The notes: generated by a model not told the origin, from the sequence alone. Shown: positions 18,769 to 28,291, counted from the first letter of the stretch. The stretch: DNA of 64,000 bases from Prevotella sp. (GCA_016285055.1 JAEEPZ010000008.1:1-64000); one strand, 5' to 3'. A program made the numbers and translations.

Positions 18769-21372
18769 TTAACGGACAATGTGCCGGGTGCCGTGGGCGG
18801 TCTTCACGATGTAGAGTCCGTGGCGCAGTGGCATTGTGGTGAGTCGCCCGATGGTGGTGCGGCTGACGAAGCGTCCGTCGGCGGTATAGATTGTGGCGGG
18901 CGTGGCAGCATCGAGGCCGTCAAGGGCTACGGTGCTGATGCCTGACGGGTCGGCCACCTCAACGACGGCTTCCGTGCGCTCTATCTCGTCGATGACGGTG
19001 CTGCCGTCCTTATTGGCATAGTAGATGCCCGTGACGTCGAAGAACTTCCCGTCGAGTGCCTTTGGCACGCTGGGCAGATCCATCTGCAAGAGATTATAGA
19101 CGCGTATGCGCTGCTCGTCATTGCCCATCACCCACACGCGGTTGCTGACGCGCTTCAGGGTGACGGCGGTGAGGGTGATGAGGTCGCTGCGGTCGGCATC
19201 GCTCAGCTCGTCGAGGGCGACGCGCCGTGGGGTCACCTCATGGCCTTTGTCGATAGTGAATCCTTTGCTGTTCGTGGCGCCGCCGGCTGCCACCATCGTG
19301 GGAACGTTGTTCACCACGGTCTTCTTCCCGAAGAGGATGCCGTTAAGCAGGTCGCCGGTCTCCACGCCGAGGCCCTCCACGTCGATGCAGAGTGCGCCGG
19401 AGCTGTCACGCACAAAGACCTTGCTGTCGTTGGCGAAGACCACGAGGGCGTTGTTCAGGCTGAGTATCGACTCTGCTCCTTCGTCCTGCTCGCGGTAGGT
19501 GGCGATGTCGGGCACGAGCTGTGCCTCCTCCACGGTGACGACACATTGCGCTGTCAGTTGCTCGTCGCCATTGGCCACCACGGTGATGACGGCCTGTCCC
19601 GCCTTGTGTGCCGTCACTGTGCCCAGCACGTCAACGGTGCACACATCCGGGTTGTCGGTGCTCCACGCCAGCTGATAGGGTGCATAGTCGGGCGTGCGCT
19701 CAGGCTCCAGCAGGAAACTCAGCCCCACAGTGAGTGAGAGCGTCTCCTGCAGGCTGATGCTGCGCAGCACGTTGACATCCACCAGGTCGAAGGATATCGT
19801 GCCATTGCGCTCCTTGATGTTCTCAAAGCCCAGCAGTGACGGCTGGCCGCTCCAGGTAAGAAGGTTGGCGGGAGTGGTGGTGTTGTTCAGCGTGGTGACG
19901 CGCTTAGTGCCCGGGAAGGGGTCGCTGGCATAGCCACCCGAAGCATTGCCGCCGCCGGCACGCACCAGGACAAAGTAATTGTGCTTGGGGTTGCAGTTCA
20001 CCTGATTACTGCGCCACACCGAAGCATTGGTAGAGTCAACGCGGTACACTATCATGCCGTGTCCGGGCAGGTATTTCTCCCACTTCGATGTCTTTTGGCG
20101 GTTCTCTATGAGGAAGTACTCCTTCTTCACCTTCGAGTCGAGTCGGTAGCCGAAGTTAGACTCTGCCACTGCTTCCAGCTCATAGTGTCCCTCTTCGCTG
20201 AGCGTGGCGGGTGTGGCGAATCCCAGTGAGTAGCGCTCGTAGATGGTGTATCCCGACGGTGTGCGTCCGTTGTTCTGATAGCCTCCTCCGGCCATGATGG
20301 TCCAGTCGCCGGGGTCGGCACTCTGCCCGCCGCCCTTCTCGTAGTCGGTGTCGTATAAGTCGGGCAGTCCCAGCACATGGCCAAACTCATGGCACATGGT
20401 CCCTATGCCGTCGAAGAATCCATTATTGGGCGTGCCCAGCATCTCGGTGGAGCAGGCATAGCGGCCTAAGCGCACGTTGTCCTTGTAGATAGCCGACCAT
20501 GTGGTTATGTCGTAGAACTCGCTGGCGTGTGGCCAGATAAGCTTCGACTCATCACCTGCGTACTGGGCGCCATAACCGGCAAAGATGATGTAGACCATGT
20601 CCACCACGCCATCCTTGTCGAGGTCGTACTGGCTGAAGTCCACGTCCTTGTCGGCTGCATCGACTACGCGCTTGGTCAGCTGTGGTGCCCTTTCCGTCTT
20701 GTTGGCATAAAACTCGCTGACATTGATGGTATAGGGGCCGACAACGTCGAACGACGGCGAGAAGGTGCCGTTAGAGTTGTCGTAGAAATAGTCGCGCACA
20801 CTGCCGGTGAAGACGCCGTTGCCCACCAGTCCGTAGCCCTTGTAGTTCTCTTCGTTCACCATGTCGTTGACTATCTGAGCATAGTCGTCACGCGAGAACT
20901 TCCTGTCGTTGAACTCTGCGAGGATGATGAGTCCGTGGAAGTTGTCGTAGTCGAAGAGTGGCGCATTGGCCTGAGCGGCAGCCCGTGCGGTTGCCTGCCG
21001 TGCCTGTTCGGCCTGTTGGCGATAGGCGTTGGCGCTGGTCATGTCAGGTGTCAGACACTTGCTGACGCCCTGCAGCCACTGGCGCTCGGCTTCGGAGCGA
21101 TGTGCAGCATCGTGGGCCACGTGGTCGGTAGGCTCCAGCTGTCCATTGTCGTTGAGGCGTGCATAGCAATAGAAGCCGTCGGCACGCCGAGTGATGGTAA
21201 AGCCGTCCTCGGTGGTGGTGAAGTTCAGATACTCGTCGCCATGCAGGCGCACGGCCAGTGTGGTGCCGTCGGGCTGCTGGCGGCTCATCATTCCCGGATA
21301 CGCAGGAACGGCCTTTGCTGCGCTAAACAGGAGCGCGGCAAAGGCTGTAAGAAGAAATCTTTGTAATTGCAC
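18769..21372 (-). CDS. M6-family metalloprotease with T9SS-like C-terminal domain
   Basis: MCHEFGHVLGLPDLYDTDY zinc site; Ig-like region; C-terminus IYTADGRFVSRTTIGRLTTMPLRHGLYIVKTAHGTRHIVR. Confidence 0.85.
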   Translation of the reverse strand: MQLQRFLLTAFAALLFSAAKAVPAYPGMMSRQQPDGTTLAVRLHGDEYLNFTTTEDGFTITRRADGFYCYARLNDNGQLEPTDHVAHDAAHRSEAERQWLQGVSKCLTPDMTSANAYRQQAEQARQATARAAAQANAPLFDYDNFHGLIILAEFNDRKFSRDDYAQIVNDMVNEENYKGYGLVGNGVFTGSVRDYFYDNSNGTFSPSFDVVGPYTINVSEFYANKTERAPQLTKRVVDAADKDVDFSQYDLDKDGVVDMVYIIFAGYGAQYAGDESKLIWPHASEFYDITTWSAIYKDNVRLGRYACSTEMLGTPNNGFFDGIGTMCHEFGHVLGLPDLYDTDYEKGGGQSADPGDWTIMAGGGYQNNGRTPSGYTIYERYSLGFATPATLSEEGHYELEAVAESNFGYRLDSKVKKEYFLIENRQKTSKWEKYLPGHGMIVYRVDSTNASVWRSNQVNCNPKHNYFVLVRAGGGNASGGYASDPFPGTKRVTTLNNTTTPANLLTWSGQPSLLGFENIKERNGTISFDLVDVNVLRSISLQETLSLTVGLSFLLEPERTPDYAPYQLAWSTDNPDVCTVDVLGTVTAHKAGQAVITVVANGDEQLTAQCVVTVEEAQLVPDIATYREQDEGAESILSLNNALVVFANDSKVFVRDSSGALCIDVEGLGVETGDLLNGILFGKKTVVNNVPTMVAAGGATNSKGFTIDKGHEVTPRRVALDELSDADRSDLITLTAVTLKRVSNRVWVMGNDEQRIRVYNLLQMDLPSVPKALDGKFFDVTGIYYANKDGSTVIDEIERTEAVVEVADPSGISTVALDGLDAATPATIYTADGRFVSRTTIGRLTTMPLRHGLYIVKTAHGTRHIVR

Positions 21373-21375
21373 TGT

Positions 21376-21783
21376 TTAGTAGGTTACCTTCGGCTCCAGT
21401 TCCTTGGCCTGGTCAATCATCTTCTGTACTTCGCTGACGACGGGCACGCGGCCACAGATGTGACGCTCGTCGTTCACCTCCTGCAGCTTTGGCTGCAAGT
21501 TCTCTGCCACACGGTGACGGAACTCCTTCACGGTGTCCACGCCGGCAGCCTCGAGCAGCTCTGCAAACTGCGGGCCCACGCCGTTGATGCGGAACAGGTC
21601 GGCATGGTTGGTCCAGCGCAGAATCAGCTTTTCGGAAATCTCGGTCTGCTCAGCCAGCTCCTTGCGTCCTTTCGGGGCTGCGCATTTCTCTAACAGTTCA
21701 CTTGCCTTGTTGATGCCGGCGGCTGCGAGCTTAGTGCCAAATACCTCACCAATGCCCTCAATGTCGATAATCTTGTAATCCAT
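21376..21783 (-). CDS. DUF4332-like helix-hairpin-helix protein
   Basis: IIDIEGIGEVFGTKLAAAGI and LFRINGVGPQFAELLEAAGVDTVKEF. Confidence 0.82.
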   Translation of the reverse strand: MDYKIIDIEGIGEVFGTKLAAAGINKASELLEKCAAPKGRKELAEQTEISEKLILRWTNHADLFRINGVGPQFAELLEAAGVDTVKEFRHRVAENLQPKLQEVNDERHICGRVPVVSEVQKMIDQAKELEPKVTY

Positions 21784-21884
21784 AGTTGTTTTCTCCTTTG
21801 TTGTTAATTATCAAGTAGATGCTGCAAATTTACTGAGAAATGCGCGACGCGCCAAATTTATTAAGGATAATTAAGAATTCGTTT

Positions 21885-22128
21885 GGGAGTTAAGGGAGTT
21901 AGGAGTTAAAGGAGCCAAAGTTAGGAGTTAAAGGAGTTAGGAGTTAAAGGAGTTAAAGGAGTTAAAGGAGTTAAAGACATTACCTTTGCTGTGGATTTCG
22001 ACCCAGAGACAAAGGCTTTTCATGGTGAGACATTTGTCTTTAACTCCTTTAACTCCTTTAACTCCTTTAACTCCTTTAACTCCTACCTCCCTTAACTCCT
22101 TTAACTCCTTTAACTCCTTTAACTCCTA
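21885..22128. repeat. 9-mer inverted-arm element A with conserved core
   Basis: ggagttaaa units, core 21976-22038 (63 nt), then tttaactcc units. Confidence 0.93.
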
Positions 22129-22926
22129 AAAGTTGATGCGGATGGTGAGCTTGGCGGCATCAAAGGTGACGTTGCTGTCTTCCTCAACAAACCTCGTCAG
22201 CACACCGCTGTCGGCCAGCTCGTGTGGCGTGCCGATGGCCAGCGTGCCGTCGGTCTGCAACAGCCACAGGCGGTCGGCCACCTGCAGGGCCAGCTCCAGG
22301 TCGTGGGTAGAGAGGAATACCGTCTTCTGCTGCTCTCGGCAGATGCGTCGCAAAAGCAGTAGCGTGTCCACCTTCGACGGATAGTCGAGGAAGGCCGTCG
22401 GCTCGTCCAGATAGATGATGCTGGTCTGCTGGGCCAGCGCCTTGGCTATCATCACCTTCTGCCGCTCGCCGTCGCTGAGTGTCGTCACCAGCCGGTCGGT
22501 GAGCGCGGTGATGCCCACCAGGCTGATGGCCTCGTTCACCACCTGCTCGTCGTCGCCGTTCAGCTTCCCCCAGAAGCCTGTGTAGGGCGAGCGGCCCATC
22601 GCCACCAGCTGCCACACCGTCATCTGCTGCACGTCGGGGCGCTCGGTCAGCACAATGCCGATGCACTGTGCTATCTCCTTGGCGCTGTAGTCCTCAAGGC
22701 GCTTCTCGCCGACGCAAATCTCGCCGCCCAGGCAGGGTTGAAAGGCCGCCAGCGTGCGCAGCAGCGTCGACTTGCCCGCACCGTTACGGCCCAGCAGGCA
22801 GGTCAGCTCACCTTGCTGCAAGGCTGCCGTGATGCCACTGGCCACAGTCCGCACGCCCTGCCGCGTACGGTAGCCTATGCTGACGTTTGTCAGACGCACT
22901 GGCACATCATAATTCATAGCATTCAC
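22126..22926 (-). CDS. ABC transporter ATP-binding protein (FecE/BtuD-like)
   Basis: LLGRNGAGKSTLLRTL, TTLSDGERQKVMIAKALAQ, IIYLDEPTAFLD. Confidence 0.92.
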   Translation of the reverse strand: MNAMNYDVPVRLTNVSIGYRTRQGVRTVASGITAALQQGELTCLLGRNGAGKSTLLRTLAAFQPCLGGEICVGEKRLEDYSAKEIAQCIGIVLTERPDVQQMTVWQLVAMGRSPYTGFWGKLNGDDEQVVNEAISLVGITALTDRLVTTLSDGERQKVMIAKALAQQTSIIYLDEPTAFLDYPSKVDTLLLLRRICREQQKTVFLSTHDLELALQVADRLWLLQTDGTLAIGTPHELADSGVLTRFVEEDSNVTFDAAKLTIRINF

Positions 22927-22930
22927 AAGG

Positions 22931-23116
22931 TTTGATAGGAGTTAAAGGAGTTAGGAGTTAAAGGAGTTAAAGGAGTTAAAGACAAATGACTCTCCATGAA
23001 AAGAGCCTTTGCCTCTGAGTCGAAATCCACAGCAAAGGTAATGTCTTTAACTCCTTTAACTCCTTTAACTCCTTTAACTCCTTCCTTTGGCTCCTTTAAC
23101 TCCATAAACTCCTAAA
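22931..23116. repeat. 9-mer inverted-arm element B, core in reverse orientation
   Basis: Core 22981-23045 is the reverse-complement relative of element A's core. Confidence 0.93.
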
Positions 23117-23356
23117 TTATTTCCTGAACAGCGATGCGACGAGAAGGACGACGACTGCACCCACCACGGCCGTTCCTAACTGGCCCAGCAGACCGCCCCA
23201 CGACACGCCCAGTAATTGAAAGAGCCATCCGCCTACCGCACCACCGATGATACCCAGTATCAGGTTAATGATGATACCAAAACCGCCGCCTCTCATCAGC
23301 TTACCGGCAATGAAGCCGGCCAGGCAGCCAATCACTATCGACAAAATAATTCCCAT
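23117..23356 (-). CDS. GlsB/YeaQ/YmgE family stress-response membrane protein
   Basis: MGIILSIVIGCLAGFIAGKLMRGGGFGIIINLILGIIGGAVGGWLF. Confidence 0.92.
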   Translation of the reverse strand: MGIILSIVIGCLAGFIAGKLMRGGGFGIIINLILGIIGGAVGGWLFQLLGVSWGGLLGQLGTAVVGAVVVLLVASLFRK

Positions 23357-23574
23357 AGTTCAATTTTTACAAATGGTTAATAACTGATTGTTCTGTGTCT
23401 GTTCATCTGCAAACTCCACGTGAACGCTTGCAAAGTTACATAAAAGAAACCAATTATTTAGTACAATTAAATAGAAAATTGGACTTTAACCTTAATTAAC
23501 CGTTCTCCTTGCAAGGATTCCACGTTATGGCTGTTCTATATATAACAATGTGTAATGCCTCAAAACCAACGAAT

Positions 23575-24003
23575 ATGAAAAAGAACCATGTCTTATGGCT
23601 AACCACCGTGCTGATACTGCTTACTGCATGCGACCCGGCCTCTGAAGCAAGATATACTATCAGAAATGAGTCTGATAGTTTAGTTACCATTGAGGTGCAT
23701 CATAATATGTACTATGAGTTGCATACTAAAGACACGCTCGTTTGCTACGATTCGAATGTACAACCGTCATTTGTACTACTTAAGCATGAGGCAGTGGTTG
23801 TTCGTTATGGATGGATGTCAGCTGCTGTGGAAGAGCACACTGCATTCTGGAACAGCATCGCCTCTATCAAAATAGGAAGTCGCGCTCTCCCTCAAGAATT
23901 ATGGAAAGAGAATTGTTGGCAATCATCCAAAAGTGGAGGGCATCTATTCAGTTTTGGCGAAGAATGGGATTATGTTCTGACGATTACGGACGACATCCTT
24001 TAG
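23575..24003 (+). CDS. Hypothetical lipoprotein
   Basis: MKKNHVLWLTTVLILLTACDP lipobox; no recognised family. Confidence 0.6.
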   Translation: MKKNHVLWLTTVLILLTACDPASEARYTIRNESDSLVTIEVHHNMYYELHTKDTLVCYDSNVQPSFVLLKHEAVVVRYGWMSAAVEEHTAFWNSIASIKIGSRALPQELWKENCWQSSKSGGHLFSFGEEWDYVLTITDDIL

Positions 24004-24039
24004 TTGGTGTCTTATTTTAAAATGGAGCCACTCAAAAAA

Positions 24040-24129
24040 GTCCGAAGGCTTCGGACGCTCTGTCCGAAGGCTTCGGACTGTCTGTCCGAAGGCTTCGGAC
24101 TCTTCGTCCGAAGGCTTCGGACGAAAAGT
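24040..24129. repeat. Array of four identical 17-nt palindromes with 22-nt period
   Basis: gtccgaaggcttcggac at 24040, 24062, 24084 and 24106, then a partial gtccgaaat. Confidence 0.97.
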
Positions 24130-24362
24130 CCGAAATGTAAAAAAAATTACGGACAATTCTAAAATTATAAAAGCTAAGAGGTTACAGTGTACATGCGGGC
24201 TGAAAAACCTGTAAAACAAGATGCCCCCAGTTGTTTAACCGCACAGCACGGAATTTTTACGATCTGTGCGGTTGGGATAGGACATAGCTATTTATGTGAG
24301 TTAATAGTTGAATATGTTCAATAGTCAAAGGCTTGAGGTAGCCCTATTCTCCCCCTTTGCAC

Positions 24363-24645
24363 CTACTCTTTATACACATCTCGGAGGGAGTAGCCCCGAA
24401 GGGACGACGGAAGACGATGGTGCGTACCAATCGTCCGATGGTGAGCACCAATCGTCCAGGCAGGGGCAACGCCCCTGTAAACAGTTGGCCACCAACAAAT
24501 GAAGCCCTGAAGGGGCGACGGAATAAAGGCAGGGGCAACGTCCCTGTAAACGGTTGGCCACCAACAAATGAAGCCCTGAAGGGGCGACGGAGTATTCTGC
24601 CGCCCCTTCGGGGGTACTCCCTCCGAGATGTGTATAAAGAGTAGT
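24363..24645. mobile_element. MITE-like element with perfect 30-bp terminal inverted repeats
   Basis: ctactctttatacacatctcggagggagta (24363-24392) and its exact reverse complement (24616-24645); no ORF of its own. Confidence 0.75.
24461..24595 (+). repeat. Two tandem copies of a ~65-70-nt unit inside the MITE-like element
   Basis: ggcaggggcaacg[cc/tc]cctgtaaac[a/g]gttggccaccaacaaatgaagccctgaaggggcgacgga. Confidence 0.9.
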
Positions 24646-24898
24646 TCTTGCGTCCCCATTCCCCGCTAACGCGCCTCCCCGTAGCCTTTCGGTAGCAAGC
24701 GGCAGAGCCGAGCGGTAGGGAGGGGAGGACTGCGCATTGAGCTACGTGGCGGGCAAGGCGATAGTTATTGTCCCAAATTGTTTTTATTTGTTTTTCTTGT
24801 TTTTATTGTTTTTTTCTCAGGCCGCTTCGCGGTATCAACTCACATAGATAGCGACGTAACGATGTCTGATTCCAACCTCACAGTACGAATTTATCCAT

Positions 24899-24933
24899 AA
24901 AAAAGGTGCAACGCCCATCAAGAGTGTTGCACC
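24899..24933 (-). terminator. Probable terminator of pckA
   Basis: ggtgcaac/gttgcacc hairpin with a run of A on the plus strand (U-run for minus transcripts). Confidence 0.75.
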
Positions 24934-25016
24934 AATATATCGAAGTAAATAGCTTTACAGCTTCGGTCCTGCAATTTTGCCCTCATCCATAGGGCAAGTT
25001 GCTTTCGGCCCTTGCT

Positions 25017-26630
25017 TTACAGCTTCGGTCCTGCAGCGACAAGAGCCTTGCCGGCCTCGTTGCCTTCGTACTTCTTGAAGTTCTTGATGAAGCGACCAGC
25101 CAGATCCTTGGCCTTCTCTTCCCACTCGTCGCGGTTCTGATAGGTGTCGCGCGGGTCGAGGATGCCCCATGCCACGCCGTTGAGCTGTGTGGGAACCTCG
25201 AAGTCGAAGTAAGGAATCTTCTTCGTGGGAGCGTTCAGGATGTCACCGCCCAGGATGGCGTCGATGATGCCGCGTGTGTCCTTGATGCTGATGCGCTTGC
25301 CCGTGCCGTTCCATCCGGTGTTCACCAGGTAAGCCTTGGCACCGCTCTTCTCCATGCGCTTCACCAGCTCCTCAGCATACTTCGTGGGATGCAGCTCGAG
25401 GAAGGCCTGGCCGAAGCAGGCGCTGAAGGTGGGCGTGGGCTCGGTGATGCCGCGCTCGGTGCCGGCCAGCTTGGCAGTGAAGCCAGAGAGGAAGTAGTAC
25501 TTGCACTGCTCGGGAGTGAGGATGCTCACGGGAGGCAGCACGCCGAAGGCATCGGCTGAGAGGAAGATGACGTTCTTAGCCTCGGGGCCGGCGCTCTTGC
25601 CGTTCACCTTCTGGGCAATCTTCTCGATGTGGTTGATGGGATAGCTGACGCGGGTGTTCTCGGTCACGCTCTTGTCGGCGAAGTCAATCTTGCCTTCTGC
25701 ATCGACGGTGACGTTCTCCAGCAGGGCGTCGCGGCGGATAGCGTTGTAGATGTCGGGCTCGCTCTCCTTGTCGAGGTTGATGACCTTAGCATAGCAGCCA
25801 CCCTCGAAGTTGAACACACCCTCGTCGTCCCATCCGTGCTCGTCGTCGCCAATGAGCAGGCGCTTCGGGTCGGTTGACAGCGTGGTCTTGCCCGTGCCGC
25901 TGAGGCCGAAGAAGATAGCGGTGTTCTTGCCCTCCATGTCGGTGTTGGCCGAGCAGTGCATCGAGGCGATGCCCTGCAGGGGCAGGTAGTAGTTCATCAT
26001 CGAGAACATGCCCTTCTTCATCTCGCCGCCGTACCAGGTGTTGATGATGCACTGCTCGCGGGTGGTGGTGTTGAAGGCCACGCAGGTCTCTGAGTTCAGG
26101 CCCAGCTCCTTGTAGTTCTCCACCTTAGCCTTCGAGGCGTTGTAGATGACGAAGTTCGGCTCGAAGCTCTCCAGCTCCTCAGCGGTGGGCTGGATGAACA
26201 TGTTCTTCACGAAGTGAGCCTGCCAGGCCACCTCGACGATGAAACGGACGCGCAGGCGGGTAGCCTCGTTGGCACCGCAGAAAGCATCCATGACATAAAG
26301 CTCCTTGTTGCACAGTTCCTTGATGGCAATCTCCTTCACCTTGGCCCATACCTCCTCGGTCATGGGGTGGTTGTCGTTCTTGTACTCCTCAGAGGTCCAC
26401 CACACCTTGTCCTCGCTCTGTGCGTCGCGGACGATGTACTTGTCCTTAGGCGAGCGGCCGGTGTAGATGCCGGTCATCACGTTGACGGCGTTCAGCTCGG
26501 TGTTCACACCTTTGTCAAAGCCCTCAAGGCCCTGCTTGGTCTCCTCAGCAAAGAGGTACTCATACGACGGATTGTGGGCAATCACCTTCGAACCGGTGAT
26601 ACCATACTGTGTCAAATCTAATGTTGCCAT
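25017..26630 (-). CDS. pckA: Phosphoenolpyruvate carboxykinase (ATP)
   Basis: [51 protein letters not shown]. Confidence 0.97.
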   Translation of the reverse strand: MATLDLTQYGITGSKVIAHNPSYEYLFAEETKQGLEGFDKGVNTELNAVNVMTGIYTGRSPKDKYIVRDAQSEDKVWWTSEEYKNDNHPMTEEVWAKVKEIAIKELCNKELYVMDAFCGANEATRLRVRFIVEVAWQAHFVKNMFIQPTAEELESFEPNFVIYNASKAKVENYKELGLNSETCVAFNTTTREQCIINTWYGGEMKKGMFSMMNYYLPLQGIASMHCSANTDMEGKNTAIFFGLSGTGKTTLSTDPKRLLIGDDEHGWDDEGVFNFEGGCYAKVINLDKESEPDIYNAIRRDALLENVTVDAEGKIDFADKSVTENTRVSYPINHIEKIAQKVNGKSAGPEAKNVIFLSADAFGVLPPVSILTPEQCKYYFLSGFTAKLAGTERGITEPTPTFSACFGQAFLELHPTKYAEELVKRMEKSGAKAYLVNTGWNGTGKRISIKDTRGIIDAILGGDILNAPTKKIPYFDFEVPTQLNGVAWGILDPRDTYQNRDEWEEKAKDLAGRFIKNFKKYEGNEAGKALVAAGPKL

Positions 26631-26822
26631 TGTTTTTTTATTGTTTTAATTATGCGTAGTTCTTAATTTCGGGTGCAAAATTAGTAAAAAGAATCGAGAA
26701 TGTCAGTTTGAGAGCAGAGATTTTTTGTGCGCACACAGCATTTTTTCAAGTTAAAGTATCATAAATCCATGCCATTGTCTCTCTTTTGTCACCCGCAGTT
26801 TACATTTGTCACTTTTTTTTCG

Positions 26823-26831
26823 TACCTTTGC
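26823..26831 (+). promoter_or_regulatory. -7 box TACCTTTGC upstream of the U32 peptidase
   Basis: Consensus match just before the ATG at 26839. Confidence 0.5.
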
Positions 26832-26838
26832 AGACGCA

Positions 26839-28173
26839 ATGAACGGAAAAACAAGTGACTATGAGGTGATGGCACCCGTGGGAAGCCGTGAGAGTCTGGC
26901 CGCTGCCATACAGGCCGGGGCCGACTCGGTGTACTTCGGCGTGGGCCATCTGAACATGCGTTCAGGCTCTGCCTCCGCCTTCACCCTCGACGACCTGAAA
27001 GAGATAGCCGACACATGCCGCGAGCATGGCATCAAGAGCTATCTGACAGTGAACACCATCATCTATGATGACGACATGGAGGAGATGCGCCAGACCCTCG
27101 ACGCTGCCCGCCAGGCCGGCATCAGCGCCATCATCGCCAGCGACATGGCAGTGCTGAATAGTGTAGAGTGTAGAGCGCAGAGTGTAGAGTTTGCTGCCGC
27201 CATGCCTTCACCTAACGGGACGGCGGCAGCAAACTCTACACTCAACACTCTCAACTCTCAATTAGAAATTCACCTCTCCACCCAGCTCAACATCTCCAAC
27301 ACGGCGGCGCTGCGCTTCTATGCCCAGTTTGCCGACGTGGTGGTGCTGGCACGCGAACTGACGCTGGAGCAGGTGAAGCGCATACACGAGGCCATTGTGC
27401 GGGAGAACATCTGCGGGCCGTCGGGCGAGCAGGTGAGGATAGAGATGTTCTGCCACGGAGCCCTCTGCATGGCCGTCAGCGGCAAGTGCTACCTGAGCCT
27501 CGACGCCGCCAACCGCTCAGCCAACCGCGGGCAGTGCATACAGGTGTGCCGCCGCTCGTACACCGTCACCGACAATGAGACGGGGCACCAGCTGGAGATA
27601 GATAATAAATATGTAATGAGTCCAAAGGACCTGAAGACCATCCGCTTCATCGACCGCATGATGGACGCCGGCGTGAGGGTCTTTAAAATAGAAGGACGCG
27701 CGCGAGGACCCGAATATGTCTATCAGACGGTGAGCTGCTATAAGGAGGCCATCGCCTCGGTGCTTGACGGTACGTTTACGGAAGAGAAGAAAGATGAGTG
27801 GGACCGCCGCCTCGCCACCGTCTTCAACCGCGGCTTCTGGGATGGCTACTATCAGGGTCAGCGTTTGGGCGAATGGAACAAGGGCTATGGCAACAACGCC
27901 ACGGAACAGAAGGTGTATGTGGGCCGCGCCACCAAATACTACAGCCGCATCGGCGTGGGTGAGTTCGCAGTAGAGGCCACCACATTCAAGGTGGGTGACA
28001 AGCTGCTGGTCACCGGGCCCACCACCGGCGTGATGTATCTCACCGCCACAGAGATTCACGACCAGGACGGTCAGCCAGTCATTGAGGCTCCGCAAGGACG
28101 TCTCTGCGCCATCCCTGTCAGCGACAAGGTGAGACCGAGTGACAAACTGTTCAAGCTCATTAGCCAGAAGTGA
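26839..28173 (+). CDS. Peptidase U32 family protein with in-frame repeat insertion
   Basis: APVGSRESLAAAIQAGADSVYFG, IHLSTQLNISN, MFCHGALCMAVSGKCYLS. Confidence 0.93.
   Translation: MNGKTSDYEVMAPVGSRESLAAAIQAGADSVYFGVGHLNMRSGSASAFTLDDLKEIADTCREHGIKSYLTVNTIIYDDDMEEMRQTLDAARQAGISAIIASDMAVLNSVECRAQSVEFAAAMPSPNGTAAANSTLNTLNSQLEIHLSTQLNISNTAALRFYAQFADVVVLARELTLEQVKRIHEAIVRENICGPSGEQVRIEMFCHGALCMAVSGKCYLSLDAANRSANRGQCIQVCRRSYTVTDNETGHQLEIDNKYVMSPKDLKTIRFIDRMMDAGVRVFKIEGRARGPEYVYQTVSCYKEAIASVLDGTFTEEKKDEWDRRLATVFNRGFWDGYYQGQRLGEWNKGYGNNATEQKVYVGRATKYYSRIGVGEFAVEATTFKVGDKLLVTGPTTGVMYLTATEIHDQDGQPVIEAPQGRLCAIPVSDKVRPSDKLFKLISQK
27160..27265. repeat. Heptamer arms around a gctgccgcc palindromic core, in frame in U32
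   Basis: gtgtagagtgtagagcgcagagtgtagagtttgctgccgccatgcc...ggacggcggcagcaaactctacactcaacactctcaactctcaat. Confidence 0.9.
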
Positions 28174-28175
28174 TG

Positions 28176-28277
28176 TAATGGCGTTATAACGTAATAACGT
28201 GATAACGTTATAACGAAAAATAACGAAAAGCGTAATAACGTTATAACGTAATAACGTGATAACGAAATAACGAGATA
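28176..28277 (+). repeat. 8-mer array (taacgtga/taacgtta/taacgtaa)
   Basis: gttataacgtaataacgtgataacgttataacg... in front of the SufE-like gene. Confidence 0.88.
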
Positions 28278-28291
28278 AAAGAAAGAAAACA

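Larger units (their letters stand above)
24242..24890. repeat. Composite non-coding repeat block bounded by related inverted ends
   Basis: 24242-24307 (tgtgcggttgggataggacatagctatttatgtgagttaat) resembles the reverse complement of about 24830-24890; the right-end family recurs at 53330-53450. Confidence 0.6.

Noticed and set aside
22126-22926. Composite transposon carrying the ABC ATPase
   Set aside because: Flanking elements have no transposase and no target duplication was visible; only a speculative bracketed arrangement.
24040-24129. CRISPR array
   Set aside because: Units are 17-nt palindromes with 5-nt spacers, far too short for CRISPR, and no cas genes are present.
24363-24645. Nextera/Tn5 adapter contamination
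   Set aside because: The adapter would read AGATGTGTATAAGAGACAG; here it is AGATGTGTATAAAGAGTAG in perfect 30-bp inverted repeats, so probably genuine, although read inspection is still advised.
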